Source of the DNA: Salisapilia sapeloensis
Lineage: Eukaryota; Oomycota; Peronosporomycetes; Peronosporales; Salisapiliaceae
DNA length: 64,000 bases
NCBI GenBank assembly: GCA_023334545.1
Contig: JAADVB010000070.1
Location: 1 to 64,000 of the forward strand
Direction of reading: 5' to 3'
Shown here: piece after piece, positions 10,288-20,690 of the stretch
Layout: each line of letters starts with the position of its first letter
Position numbering within the stretch: the first letter of the stretch is position 1
Position numbers and translations under genes: made by a program
The notes under the pieces: generated by a model
The model's database searches: none
What the model was told of the DNA's origin: nothing
The model's input: the letters and a program-made list of their open reading frames with translations, nothing else

Positions 10288-11006
10288 GTAGCTGAGACTG
10301 CTATGCACCCTGCACACTACCTTCGTACATTACAGCTACTCTAGCTAAAAGTTTACTTCATCCACGTGTAGCTGAACACAATTTTATACTTTCATAATAC
10401 ATACGTGTTGCCTTCGTACTTTAGATGGTTCGATTTTTTGTCGAGCTAGATAGATGCAAATAAGATCTTAATAGAGTGATGGGCACGATCTTTTATTCTA
10501 ATGGAACGTGTGAGTGCTTTCTTCTCGAACACGTACCCCGAATGGTGTTTCACCAAGTTTCCACTACGATGCTTTCTTGAACAAAAATGAAGTACCGTGC
10601 TTTAGACACTCTCGCTGGACTGCTAATGTAGCATTAGAGGCATGCCAGTCAACATTTGATTTATGATGGTGCAACAGTGCCGTTGCTTTGTTGAAAGTCG
10701 ACCATTTAAAGCTCCTGATGAAGATTTATGCTGCGACAGCATGGGGAGTTACCTGAGAAAAGCACGCTAGTCGATCATGACTGTCGCTCGAGGTAATCTT
10801 GCTCGACCAGAATTTAAAAGAGTCCCTGTCGCAAGACACAGCAAGATTGACATGAAACTGACTTGTATGAACTGACATGTACGTGAAGTAGACTAGATGA
10901 CTGATCCGTGATGCAATGTCTACGTGTTTTTTGATCTGGTGTGAGCTCAGGACAGCAAGATACATGCTTACGTAACTAGATAGTTACTCATTGGGTGCTT
11001 TCAAAA
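10288..11006. other. Intergenic, no supported gene
   Basis: Short open frames only; none carries domain-like or compositionally convincing sequence. AT-rich with no clear repeats. Confidence 0.45.
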
Positions 11007-11207
11007 ATGTTGGTTCCAACACTCCTGTTTGTCATATTGATTGCGTCGACAGTAGGATTGTTTAGCTATAAAGTCTATTCTACTCAAACTTTCTTATGGC
11101 GCTTAATTAAACCACCAGACTCAAATCCCAGACATCTAAGTGTAAATTATAGCCTACCAAAAATGAATTCACGAACAATACGATACGAAGTAGACTTTGC
11201 TGAGTAG
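11007..11207 (+). CDS. Hypothetical small membrane or secreted peptide
   Basis: A 66-residue frame with an ATG start and TAG stop. Residues 1-20 are hydrophobic (MLVPTLLFVILIASTVGLFS) and could be a signal peptide or anchor; the remaining 45 residues are polar with no cysteines. An in-frame GTG four codons upstream was ignored. No homologue is recognised and the frame is short enough to be chance; only the N-terminal hydrophobic stretch argues for it. It could be a small secreted protein or the first exon of a longer gene. Confidence 0.3.
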   Translation: MLVPTLLFVILIASTVGLFSYKVYSTQTFLWRLIKPPDSNPRHLSVNYSLPKMNSRTIRYEVDFAE

Positions 11208-12948
11208 TTCTCGGAACGGTAGAAGTAATAAAATCTCATCGGACTTACGGTATTTTGAAGGATGATGGATGGAAGAGTAAATTGACTGCAGTTTATAGAC
11301 TTTGCTCGTTCCACAGTGTATTTCTTACCTAGCTTTTATGCTCTCTTCTTTATCCACATTTACGTATCGTACTCCTTTCGGACCTGTCGGCTATCTTCCC
11401 AATCTAAAGTCCCAGCCACTCTTACTTTCGAGTCTTGTACAAAATTACTCATTCTCCGAATTCCCACCTCGGCTACAAGTTTCCACGGTAGCCCATCGCG
11501 CAAGACTTCTCGACGACCCGGTTTTCCTGGAAGTCTCTTCTTCGCCAAAGTGTACCGACCAACCGGAGGGAGTTCGAAGTGTGGCTGAAATGTCTTGCAT
11601 TTAACAAAACTGGCAAGGCAACCTGAAGGAGTCGACATACGAAGGCAGCTAACAATTGACGTTTCGACGACCGAAATGAACAGAATAAGATGCACGGAGC
11701 GAAGATATGCGAGCGCTAAGGTGGGATGGTTGGAGATATACATATCAAAAGAGGACGACGTGGGTATTGTGAGGGATTCATGTGGGCGAAATCCTATGCG
11801 GCACATGTGCTGCAGGTATGCGTACCCAATCACATCCATATATTGTTGGGCACACACGGGATACCAATACGGATGCCAGTGCTCTTTTGTTTTGGCTTAG
11901 AATAGCCGGTAGTCGGTAAATATAAACGGAAATTATAATATGAAGTCTATTGTAGCATCGAGTTTATTTTACCCGATTGAATCAGTACCAGTACACTATT
12001 TTAATTCCGTCGCGTCTATACAAAAAATGAATATTGCTGAGATGAGTATGCATAAATATCGTAGAATCTCAAACCTTGCATAAGCTTACCAAGGCTGTCT
12101 CGAGCAGCACTTAAAATGATTTGATTTCATTATACTGTCCCTATATGCGGACAGGTTTGTCCGCAGTACTGTATCCAACCTAGTCATCTGAGATGGTTTT
12201 GTAAGGCCTTCAAAAGCCTTGATGAAAGCTCACTAAGACTGTCTATTAGCCTAGTCAAGATAGTAAGCTATAGTATCCATAGTCGGTAAATGACCATTTG
12301 ACTTGTTGAATCCTTTGACTGTCTGCTAGCAAGTCTTCTACATTTTGTAATAAATTTCCCTTAAGCTTTTCACACAGGAGGCTGCTCGTGAGCGTGGGTT
12401 TGATACCGCAGGCAATGAGAGACAAAAACGAAATATACTGCTATTATCGGCATCATTCGAGAGCCACATCTGAACCTAGGTTTCCATTCATCTACGAGAT
12501 TGTCCATGGAGGACCTTCGTAAATATTACTTTATACATTGAAAACAGAGCTGCATTCGATCGACAATGGCATCGGCACACAAATGAATATATTTCTCTAT
12601 ATGTTTTATAGTCATATTACGGGTCAATAAGCAGGATCAGTCGCATTAATATGAATACGTCAGCTACCTAGAGGTATGCGACGAAGCGCACCCGTGCGAC
12701 GCTCTCACACGTATTCATAAAAAAAGGTGTATATAAATGAAGTGGATTGCGTGGTAGGAAGTAAACGCAGCAACATGCTCTTGTAAACAAATGGTAGCGA
12801 AAGGGACATGATCTTGGTAGAAAAAAATAGATTTATCTTTAACTGCTTTTACCCAAACAGCTCAGTCTGTTCAAGCCTATCTTCTTTTTATGCCCTATGC
12901 TTTCTCAGTGGCAGTATTTCGACCATCTAGCAACAGACTTTTGCCGAC
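11208..12948. other. Long non-coding or decayed stretch
   Basis: About 1.7 kb. Overlapping frames of 90-165 codons exist at 11300-11900 on both strands, but most begin at non-ATG codons, none shows a domain and composition does not favour one strand. From 11900 on, stops are dense in all frames and the sequence is AT-rich. It includes a perfect 8 bp stem hairpin at 12146-12165. Confidence 0.45.
12146..12165. repeat. Perfect 8-bp inverted repeat with 4-base loop
   Basis: TGCGGACA, the four-base loop GGTT, then TGTCCGCA form a GC-containing stem in AT-rich flanks. It lies in the gene-poor interval before the AP endonuclease gene. Function unknown; it could be an RNA hairpin or a protein-binding palindrome. 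Confidence 0.5.
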
Positions 12949-14271
12949 TTATAAATCCTTGAGCTCAATTCCAATCGGTACGTGGTCACTACCAGTCACA
13001 AGCCCTCGGATAAACGCAGATTCCTACATGTACACGTCAGGAAGTCACTTAACACGGGAAAAAGCTCAATACGTACGACATGCGGTAATAACGACTTGGA
13101 TGTCACGAAGTAGTCCAATCTCCATCCCTTGTTCTTTTCTCTCGCCTTGAACCGGTACGAAAAGTAGGAGAACTGTTTCGTGTCCGGATGGAAATGGCGG
13201 TACGTGTCGACAAACCCTTTGCTCAACAACCCTCCGAAGCTCTCTCGCTCGGCATCAGTAAAGCCAGCGCTTTTATTTCGCTTTTCACAACTGTCAGAGT
13301 CTTTTCATCCGTATTGGTCAAAGCAGAATAGCTTACGTTTGAGACAGGGTCATGGATATCAATCTCTTCGTGCGCGACATTCAGGTCACCACCAAAAACC
13401 ACTGGCTTGGACTTTTCCAACTCTTGGAGCATGGAAAAGAGAGACACGTCCCATTCCTTCGTACGATAGTCGAGACGAACGAGACCAGCGCCACTGTTCG
13501 GTACCTACTCCCACGCGTCAATACACTACGTACAATATGGGCAGTAGTGGGCATACATAAGTGTGAACGAGCCAGAATTTGGGGTACTCGAGAGCGAGAA
13601 ATCGACCTTCATCCTGCACTTGGTCGCTCACAAGCAGCTCATGCTTGACGGTTAGAGGCTCCGTCTTGCTGAACACGGCTGTTCCAGAGTACCCTAGAAG
13701 GCAGGTGTTAGCCGTTGGGAACAATAGGATATTGTACCATGCGTACCTTTCTTGGTGGCGCATGACCAGTACTGGTGCTTGTAGTCTGGCAAAAAATCCT
13801 CAATCTAGTCTTGATGAGCGATATGGGCATAGCTGTATATATCTTTCGGTCTACCTTTTTCAATTCGTCCGAACAGATCTTTGTTTCTCCAATACAAAAG
13901 ACGTCAGGGTCCTCCTGCTTCACGTACGCTCGGATATGAGCACCCGCCTCCTTTTTGAGCATCGCTCGTAATCCATTGACATTCCATGCCACAATCTTCC
14001 AATTCTTCGGATCGCTCTTCGAATTGGATGGGACGCCTTCGAATTGTGGATAAGCTGCCACTTTGTCCTGTAATTCCTTGGAAATACCACTCGATGGTTT
14101 TGGACGACTCAGTTGACTACTTTTTGGCGCGAACAAGGCGTTCCATGCCGACTTGTCCGTCGTGGCAGCCTTGTCGGTCTTGGCAGCCTTGGCCGGTGGT
14201 TTCGGAGAGTCGGAAGCTTTGGATGCGTCTTTCAAAGCAGCCGCCACTCGTTTACTCTTGCGTGTACTCAT
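12949..14271 (-). CDS. APEX1: AP endonuclease (exonuclease III / APE1 family), six exons
   Basis: Exons: 14271-13855, 13804-13747, 13693-13557, 13504-13337, 13280-13077, 13023-12949; the five GT-AG introns are 50-56 bp. The spliced protein is 352 residues. It cleaves DNA 5' to abasic sites in nuclear base-excision repair. The N-terminal 80 residues are Lys/Ala/Ser-rich ([14 protein letters not shown]), suiting nuclear import. The nuclease domain has [13 protein letters not shown], the metal-binding FCIGETK, then [38 protein letters not shown] and the catalytic [12 protein letters not shown] near the C-terminus. Every junction restores a conserved motif. The fourth intron uses an acceptor ending GAAAAG, the weakest of the five. 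An upstream in-frame ATG (14466) would add 65 unlikely residues. It shares a 254 bp divergent promoter with the next gene. Confidence 0.92.
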
Positions 14272-14525
14272 GAGACTGGACAAAGACAATGGCTGCCCGT
14301 TTCCTGCTTGATGCGAAGAAGAGTGGAAAGCTATGATCCAGCGAGATGCCACGTCAGCCTCGTCGTTTGATTGGCCTGTCGCTCCCTTCAGATGGGTACA
14401 TTCCATATCGCATGAACGGGCACAGTTTGATTGCAATATATTTTGGACAAGGTTTATGAAAAACATACACAAAAGTTAGGGTAGGAGCTCGAGGTAAAAT
14501 ACATTCAGTCGAGGTAGGTGTTAGG
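14272..14525. promoter_or_regulatory. Divergent promoter region
   Basis: The 254 bp between the start codons of the AP endonuclease (-) and the ZZ-finger coiled-coil gene (+) must contain both promoters and 5' untranslated regions. No specific motif was identified with confidence. Confidence 0.5.
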
Positions 14526-17081
14526 ATGGAGTCTGGGGAGAGCCAAGAGGAGGATGCTAGTGCGGAAATGTACGACAAGGAGAGAGAGCAGCGGCAATAT
14601 AGCAGTCGAAATTTCAGACGCCGAGATGATACCAAACGCAAGTATAATGCACTGAAAGATAAATTACGAGCGACGCAAGAGGAGCTCGGGACCAAGATGA
14701 GGGAATTGCAGACATACGAGACACATTACGCCAAGCAAAAGAAGGACGTACGTCGTTGGAAGAAAAAGTTTGATTATGTCTTTCGAGAGAATGAGCTGCT
14801 GTCTCATGAAGCAAAGAAACTGAATCAAGCGCATCGACAGATCCAGTATCAGGAGAAGCTCAAGTCGTTTAAAGAGGAGGAGAATCGAGCGTTAAAGCGA
14901 CTGGTGAAAGGCTTCGAGTCGGCACTCAAGCGAGAGAAGAAGCAAAAGGATAAATTGAATCATGAGCTGCAGCAAGCTCGAGACCAAGTCCGAGCGAGCG
15001 AAGAGTCTGTCGCGATCCTCCAGCAGTCGCAAGCCAGCATCGACTTGAATAACTCCAAGTCGGAAGAAGACTGGTCGAACCAGATCGCTCAGGACGAATA
15101 CGACAACCTGAAGCATCAGTTGGAGCAGGAAAAGCAGCAGCGGCAGTACATGCGAGACGAATTGAATGGCGAAATCGAGTCTCTTCGGAACGAATTAGAC
15201 ATGGCAAAGCAGGAAGTGTCCAGTCACAAGGATGACAACCAGCGTCGAGAGGAGAAGCTGAAGGCTTCTTACGACCGCGTGAAAGAACTGGAGCAGCAGT
15301 TGCAAGAAGCATCGGACTCTCACCTCCAGCAGCTGCAAGACAAGCAGGAGCAGATCGCCCAAATTGAGACGGAGCTAAGTGATCTTCGAGTCCAAGCAGA
15401 GTCGAACAAGCAAGGTCCGGGCTTTGATCCTACAGACGACGGTGAAGAGGACGATGCAGACGAGAAGGACGATGACCGTGAAAACGAAGAGGAAGACGAC
15501 AGGAGTGTAAACGATTGCGATGATAGGGAAGAAGCTGTATTCGACGACGACAACAGGAGTGAGAGGGACGATTCGGACCCTAGCACTCCGCCTGGTACGC
15601 CTCCACGTGTGTCGGAGGAATCCATCTTCCGGACGTTTGATCCGTACGAAGATCAGGTCATCCAGGACTGGGAGAACGACAAGAGTATCCAAGCTGCAGC
15701 ATCTGGGGAAGTGGATATGGATCGACTGCAGGCATTCTTCGACTACCTTCCGCCAGACAATCGCGCCGGCGTGCGACAGATACTGGAACAAGCTCTCTTA
15801 TCCGACTTGGACGCACCGCTCGCATCCGACATGCAGATCCTGTTACCTGACATGCCCAAGATTGGAAGGGAAGAGTTGAAGGAGTACGTCATTCCTCGTC
15901 TCAAGGCACACAAACAGCTTCGAGTGACGTTGTCGACACTTGAGAGACGTACTGTCGTGACCGACGTGCGTTTGAAATTGGAGAGGAGAGAGGATGGGAA
16001 TCTAGACATGGCACGAAAGGACTTTGGACACGACCACGAGTTCTACGGTCCGTCCAGCGTCGACCCGACCAAGCAGGTAAAGCATACGAAGCGAGTGATC
16101 AGTGGTACAGATAAACCTTCCTATGTGTCGTACCCGATGGAAGAGGAATCGGCAGATGAGGCTCCTCCGCAGCCATCCTTGTTTGAAGAAGCACCTCCGT
16201 CCGACGATGGGAACGATGTATCGACGCCTGGCAGTCAGTCGAAAAGCAGCAACGCGACTGTGCCAGCAACACCTGTACCGACTATCTCCAAGGGAGGATC
16301 AGGTCTCTTCGGAGCCTTCACCAAGCTCCGGGCGGCCACTCGGTTCGTCCAGACGTCCTCGACGCAGGAAAAAATCGAGCACACTGGTACGACATGCCAG
16401 TACTGTAAACAGTCTCCGATCATCGGTGGTCTGTACTCTTGTGCGACGTGTGTCAACCTAGATTTGTGTGAAAACTGCTATGCTTTGGGTGGCCACGGTC
16501 TCGAGAACTCGGACGAGCTCTTCCATCGCGTGCAGGACCTTGCGCTCAATCGATGCGTGAGTCTGCAGGAAGAGGTGGAAATGCTCGAGCTTCTACGCTT
16601 TGAGATTTGCAAGAGCAATTTACGTAAATTTGCATTCGTGCTCAATTGGTTGGCAGATGTCGTCAACGGGAAGAGCAGTAAGGATCTACAGGCACGAGCA
16701 CTGGAGATCCCGAACGTCCGTCGAGACGTTCGAAAGGAGTTCGTGCCACAATTGCTGGAAGTCTGTTCTGTCCGGCAAGATATCGAGATTCGAGTCGAGT
16801 GGGAATTGGAGAGTGACAACAACGCGCAAGCGCACAGCGCTATACGAGACAATGAAGACGCGAATGGCGACGGAGCGTTCTTGGAGACACTGCGCATCTG
16901 GGTGGCAGATCAGTACCGCACAACTTCCCCTTTTGTCGAGAGGAGCTTGCAGAGGTATCGGGATGGAGAAGTGGACAAAGTAGAAGTAGAAAGGAAGAAC
17001 ACAGTCGGGACGATGGACGAAGAGGGTGTGGAGGATGTGGTCGGGAGCAACGTCAAGTACGCTGCGAGTGAAGAGCTGTAG
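14526..17081 (+). CDS. Coiled-coil protein with ZZ-type zinc finger
   Basis: An 851-residue single-exon protein with an ATG start. Residues about 30-300 form a long Lys/Glu/Gln coiled coil (for example LKHQLEQEKQQRQYMRDELN). Residues about 300-355 are highly acidic (DDDRENEEEDDRSVNDCDD), followed by TPPGTPPRVSEE, which looks phosphorylatable. A ZZ zinc finger lies at about 620-665: CQYCKQSPIIGGLYSCATC, then LCENCYALGGHG, with Cys pairs and terminal His as in the family. ZZ domains bind proteins, often N-degrons or histone tails. The remaining C-terminus is helical and charged. I cannot name an orthologue; a cytoplasmic scaffold or adaptor role is inference. Its stop is 21 bp from the stop of the next gene on the other strand. 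Confidence 0.8.
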   Translation: MESGESQEEDASAEMYDKEREQRQYSSRNFRRRDDTKRKYNALKDKLRATQEELGTKMRELQTYETHYAKQKKDVRRWKKKFDYVFRENELLSHEAKKLNQAHRQIQYQEKLKSFKEEENRALKRLVKGFESALKREKKQKDKLNHELQQARDQVRASEESVAILQQSQASIDLNNSKSEEDWSNQIAQDEYDNLKHQLEQEKQQRQYMRDELNGEIESLRNELDMAKQEVSSHKDDNQRREEKLKASYDRVKELEQQLQEASDSHLQQLQDKQEQIAQIETELSDLRVQAESNKQGPGFDPTDDGEEDDADEKDDDRENEEEDDRSVNDCDDREEAVFDDDNRSERDDSDPSTPPGTPPRVSEESIFRTFDPYEDQVIQDWENDKSIQAAASGEVDMDRLQAFFDYLPPDNRAGVRQILEQALLSDLDAPLASDMQILLPDMPKIGREELKEYVIPRLKAHKQLRVTLSTLERRTVVTDVRLKLERREDGNLDMARKDFGHDHEFYGPSSVDPTKQVKHTKRVISGTDKPSYVSYPMEEESADEAPPQPSLFEEAPPSDDGNDVSTPGSQSKSSNATVPATPVPTISKGGSGLFGAFTKLRAATRFVQTSSTQEKIEHTGTTCQYCKQSPIIGGLYSCATCVNLDLCENCYALGGHGLENSDELFHRVQDLALNRCVSLQEEVEMLELLRFEICKSNLRKFAFVLNWLADVVNGKSSKDLQARALEIPNVRRDVRKEFVPQLLEVCSVRQDIEIRVEWELESDNNAQAHSAIRDNEDANGDGAFLETLRIWVADQYRTTSPFVERSLQRYRDGEVDKVEVERKNTVGTMDEEGVEDVVGSNVKYAASEEL

Positions 17082-17102
17082 TCAAAATACATTTAAATCG
17101 TC

Positions 17103-19045
17103 TCATTCGTCTGCACTTATCTCTTCCTCTCGAATCCACTTTTGAAGGTCCAGTAAGTCCACGTTGATACTTTCTTCTTCACACGATGTCTCATGCATGA
17201 CAAGATCTCTCTTCACTGCACAGCGTCGACCGCAACGGCTACAGCGTAAACCTTCTTTCATCACGGATATCATGTACTCTAACTTTGCATGTTCTGTCGC
17301 TTGTTTCATCATTTTCTTTTCGATAAACTTGGTCTCCAGCACTCGTTTCTTGCCTAGAAGCCAAAAGAGGAGACCGTGGCTTTGGACGATAAGCTGCGAG
17401 ATTCCTCCAGATAGGAACATGGAACTCGCTGGAGCAAGGCTGGAACTGGATGGGGTTTGACGCTTCCACCAATTTTCCAGCTCTTGGCAATCCACAGACC
17501 CATCGTGGTCTTTGTCCAACTCCTCAAACATGCGGCGTACTTGGACATCCGTGAGAGGCGGAAGCTGAACCTGTCTATTTGTATGGGAACGTTGCTTCGC
17601 GTTCCCTTTCAAGTACTCCTTCCGGAGATATGACAGCATCAAGTGAAACTCGTCAATGTCCAGAGTACCAGAGCCATCGAGGTCAAAAGCGTGAAAGCAC
17701 TGCCGCAGTCTCTTTGTATCTGCGTCGACGTTTTCATCCACTACTTTCGATTTAGACACGACTTGGATCTGAGATCGCCAACGCGCCAGCTCACTCTTCA
17801 CCTGGGCTTTGCCGTAATTAGTCTTTAGGTAGATGGAGAATTCTACTTGCACGTTGTGCTGAATCTGTGTCAACTGCTCAAGCTCTTCTTTCATGCGGCA
17901 AGCATTAATAAATCTCTTCCTACGAAACCATTCTGGACACCAGAAGAGGTGCACAAAGAGACAAATCCTAGTTTTTGCCTCCCAACGGTACAAATGAACT
18001 CGGCGCTGAAGTTCAATATATCTTCTTCGTTTCAGCCGTCGATAGTAAGCGCCCACTTTCCGAGCAATGCAAACGCGTGCAGCTTGTCGAATAACGGCAA
18101 AATCAATCCAACTTTCCACTTCCGACTTGAGCACTGGTACTAGGATGTGCTCTCTCCATTGCGCGTGTCTTCGAAATTGCCTTTGAATACAAATTGCTGC
18201 TCTATGGCGCTTGAGGAATCCTTTGTGTAGAAGAGGTATGCCAAAGCGACGTAGGAAGCGTATTTTGACTGCAAGATGCCGAAGTTTAGCAAGTAGGTCC
18301 AGCCTATAGACCATTTTTCGATAGACCTGGCTAACTGCTTGTTGTCCGATATGGGCTTCATAGGAATATGGATACAGTTTATCGCAAGGACTGCTTACTG
18401 GGGAATTTAATTTATATCGTACGGATGTAAGGGAATGAAGCAACTGGTCTTCTCGACAGCTATATCGTGACGCACTCAGCGGTCGTGCCAATAGAGATCG
18501 TACTTCATTTTCCCATATATTCCCTTCCATTTTACTTGCAATGTGGTTTGAGAGAGTGCTCGCCATCTACATTCGTCCGTCAAACGAGCAACGTTAAAAT
18601 ATGATTCAATACAGGACATCCAAATCCTTTGTACCTCGGACGATATCAGATCGGTAACGGGAGGCAAGGTATTTGTCCCAGACTTCCTTTTTAGCTTCTG
18701 GCTGCTTTTCAGGTTCATTCTTTGATTATCGGAACCGAATGATGTGTCAGTGGGATGACAATCAGTATAAGTTCGAGGAGCACATGTTTCACTGTGTCTA
18801 TCAATGAAAGCTACGACTTCCTCCACTTCTTGTTGCCATTTAGCTATAAGCTGTCGATACGACAGCTTCACACCTTTTCTCTTGGGTGACTGGATCACCG
18901 GGTCCAATGTTGCCAGCGATCGCTTGAGCTCTTCATCGGTTTTTGGATGAGGCCTCTTTCTTAAAGGCAGACGCAACGGTGAGGTTGCAAGCCTCTCTGA
19001 TAGTGAAGGTACCCTTGCCAGATTCGTACCATCTTTCGATGCCAT
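17103..19045 (-). CDS. IQ/EF-hand calcium-binding protein, two exons
   Basis: Exon 1 is 19045-18635 and exon 2 is 18566-17103; a 68 bp GT-AG intron in phase 0 (donor after LISSE, acceptor ATGTAG) joins them into 624 residues. Exon 2 also begins with its own ATG, so a shorter 487-residue form is possible. The middle has basic IQ-like motifs (AAICIQRQFRRHAQWREH and similar basic helices), candidate calmodulin sites. Two EF-hand loops follow: DLDGSGTLDIDE near 429 and DKDHDGSVDCQE near 487, both with full calcium-ligand residues. A C-terminal CSRCGRRC with a following H-x4-C resembles a small zinc finger (about 576-600). The architecture suggests a calcium-responsive cytoskeletal or flagellar protein; that role is inferred. 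Confidence 0.75.
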
Positions 19046-19128
19046 TTCGATTTAAATGAAACTACGCAGTCGGTTATAAATATCGAGATGGATACTTTGG
19101 ATCGTTTGGTTGTATGTGGGTTTCCACA

Positions 19129-19145
19129 TCTCATTTAAAGATTTT
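19129..19145 (+). promoter_or_regulatory. Candidate oomycete initiator element
   Basis: TCTCATTTAAAGATTTT, 18 bp before the start codon of the CxGGxC gene, resembles the oomycete Inr core (GCTCATTYYNCAWTTT). The match is by eye only. Confidence 0.4.
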
Positions 19146-19163
19146 CTGCAAATTTTTATCGTG

Positions 19164-19617
19164 ATGCGATCTTGCCAGTGGGGGCTACTGATTGCTCTCG
19201 CTATACTGCTCTGTGATATCAACGCTATGGATGGAGGACAAAGAACTGATACTCGTACTGATCATTATAAGCGAACTCCATGCTCGCAGTCGAAATGTAG
19301 TGCTGGCGGCTGTCTGTATGAAAACTGCAAGCACCCAGTCGAATGCGACGGTGGACGGTGTCAATTCAGGTATGCATAATGTCTAAGCGATGCTTTGAAA
19401 GATGGGTTAACGAGCAGGTTGTAGATCTTGCAAGGAGGCATCTTGTGATGGAGGGCTGTGCACATTTGAAAGCGGTGCTCGAGCGACATGTACTGGTGGC
19501 TCTTGCTCATTTAAAAGCATGAAGGAAACGTTATCTAATGGCTACTGCGACGGAGGTGAATGTCTCTTGAATGGACAAAGGCATCCGAGCAATTTTGATC
19601 TGACATTGAGTCAATAA
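19164..19617 (+). CDS. Secreted CxGGxC-repeat protein, two exons
   Basis: Exon 1 is 19164-19369 and exon 2 is 19425-19617, joined across a 55 bp GT-AG intron. The protein is 132 residues. A signal peptide covers about residues 1-25 (QWGLLIALAILLCDINA). The mature part repeats a short Cys motif: CSAGGCLY, CDGGRCQF, CDGGLCTF, CTGGSCSF and CDGGECLL, five units of C-x-G-G-x-C, one spanning a region just before the splice junction. Similar CxGGxC proteins are known in oomycete secretomes; their role is not settled, and structural or effector functions have been suggested. Splicing at an alternative acceptor 8 bp upstream would hit a stop, so the acceptor ending GTAG is chosen. It starts 118 bp from the divergent EF-hand gene. 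Confidence 0.8.
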
Positions 19618-19668
19618 TCCGCGAATAGTGTCAACAAAATGAATTAAAATCATGTTTTGTTCTTATAG

Positions 19669-20592
19669 TTAGTAGTGGATAAGAGGTCGAATGGGCCAGA
19701 CACGTTCAGACTCGAACTCTAGGTCGATAGGAGCGTCAAATATATGAAGGTATTCTTTCAAACTCATGAGCTCGTCTCTACCCATGAGCTTCTTTATGAT
19801 ATCTGGAGACGGAAGGAACGTTTGGTCCGTATTGGAAAGATTCGTAAGACTACGCCGAACGTCATTAGGCATCATTGGACCAATCTTCTTCACAAACTTG
19901 ATCAAATTTAGAAACGTTTCCACTGCTTGTGTTCGCACATTGTCGTCGGTGACTTCATTAGCTTCAGATCGATTTGTTATTGCCAACTTTCTGACGTAGA
20001 AACCTTGGACGATGCGACCAGGATTGTTTTCAGACGACGCGAGGACCTTAATCAGTCCACCATCCATTACTTTCTGCGTCTGAAGTTGATGGCAGATCTG
20101 GATGAACTGCTCCGACGTAGATTCTAAAAACATGACGACATAGTTTTCAATCTGCAAAGCCATTCCTGTCACCTCAAACTCTACGATGGCCATTAATTTT
20201 CCAAAGTACTCTTGAATCTTACGACTGTAGTCGTCATTCCCATTGCCTAGTCTTGCCAGAACGACGGAGCGTGAGATGCCTTCTGAAAACGTGGCTTCAG
20301 GGTCCGATGGACTCGATGCATCGACTTGTTCATTTGATAATGCCAAGCTCGTAGTACTTTTCGCTAGATCGGCTTGAACAGCCTCGACAGGTGCAGGTGG
20401 AGGTTCACGTAGCGTGAGCACCTCCAGCAGAGAAGGTCCCAGCTCAGTGGACACGTCGAAATTGGACACATTTTCCGCTGCTGCCTCGAACGCATCATTT
20501 ACGACAGCTTCATCAGATTTGCTATCGAGTAGCTTGTTATCGCTCTTTCCTCGGTCGCTCAAGCTGTGAGAAGCGTTTGTAGTAGACTGCAT
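19669..20592 (-). CDS. TEX47-like (BLUF-related) protein
   Basis: A 307-residue protein from the ATG at 20592 (the frame runs 71 codons further upstream, overlapping the lipase gene, and was trimmed). Residues 1-100 are polar and low-complexity. The C-terminal 200 residues resemble the animal testis-expressed protein 47 family: an IVEFEVTGMALQIENY strand with EENYVVMFLES-like ligand turn, then LPSPDIIKKLMGRDEL, and the closing FESERVWPIRPLIHY, where a Trp-Pro end is typical of that family. TEX47 proteins are linked to cilia or flagella, and oomycete zoospores are flagellate; the functional link is inference. Stop codons of this gene and the CxGGxC gene are 51 bp apart. Confidence 0.6.
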   Translation of the reverse strand: MQSTTNASHSLSDRGKSDNKLLDSKSDEAVVNDAFEAAAENVSNFDVSTELGPSLLEVLTLREPPPAPVEAVQADLAKSTTSLALSNEQVDASSPSDPEATFSEGISRSVVLARLGNGNDDYSRKIQEYFGKLMAIVEFEVTGMALQIENYVVMFLESTSEQFIQICHQLQTQKVMDGGLIKVLASSENNPGRIVQGFYVRKLAITNRSEANEVTDDNVRTQAVETFLNLIKFVKKIGPMMPNDVRRSLTNLSNTDQTFLPSPDIIKKLMGRDELMSLKEYLHIFDAPIDLEFESERVWPIRPLIHY

Positions 20593-20690
20593 TGGGCTAT
20601 AAGGTACGAATGGAACCAACAGATGAAGGAGAAAGAAATGAAACGGACACGTTTTATTTCTAATGCAGATCTTTCGATACATAGACTCAC

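Noticed and set aside
11302..11900. Overlapping frames of 90-165 codons on both strands
   Set aside because: No recognisable domain, most without an ATG start, and no splice-linked exon set; composition does not favour a strand.
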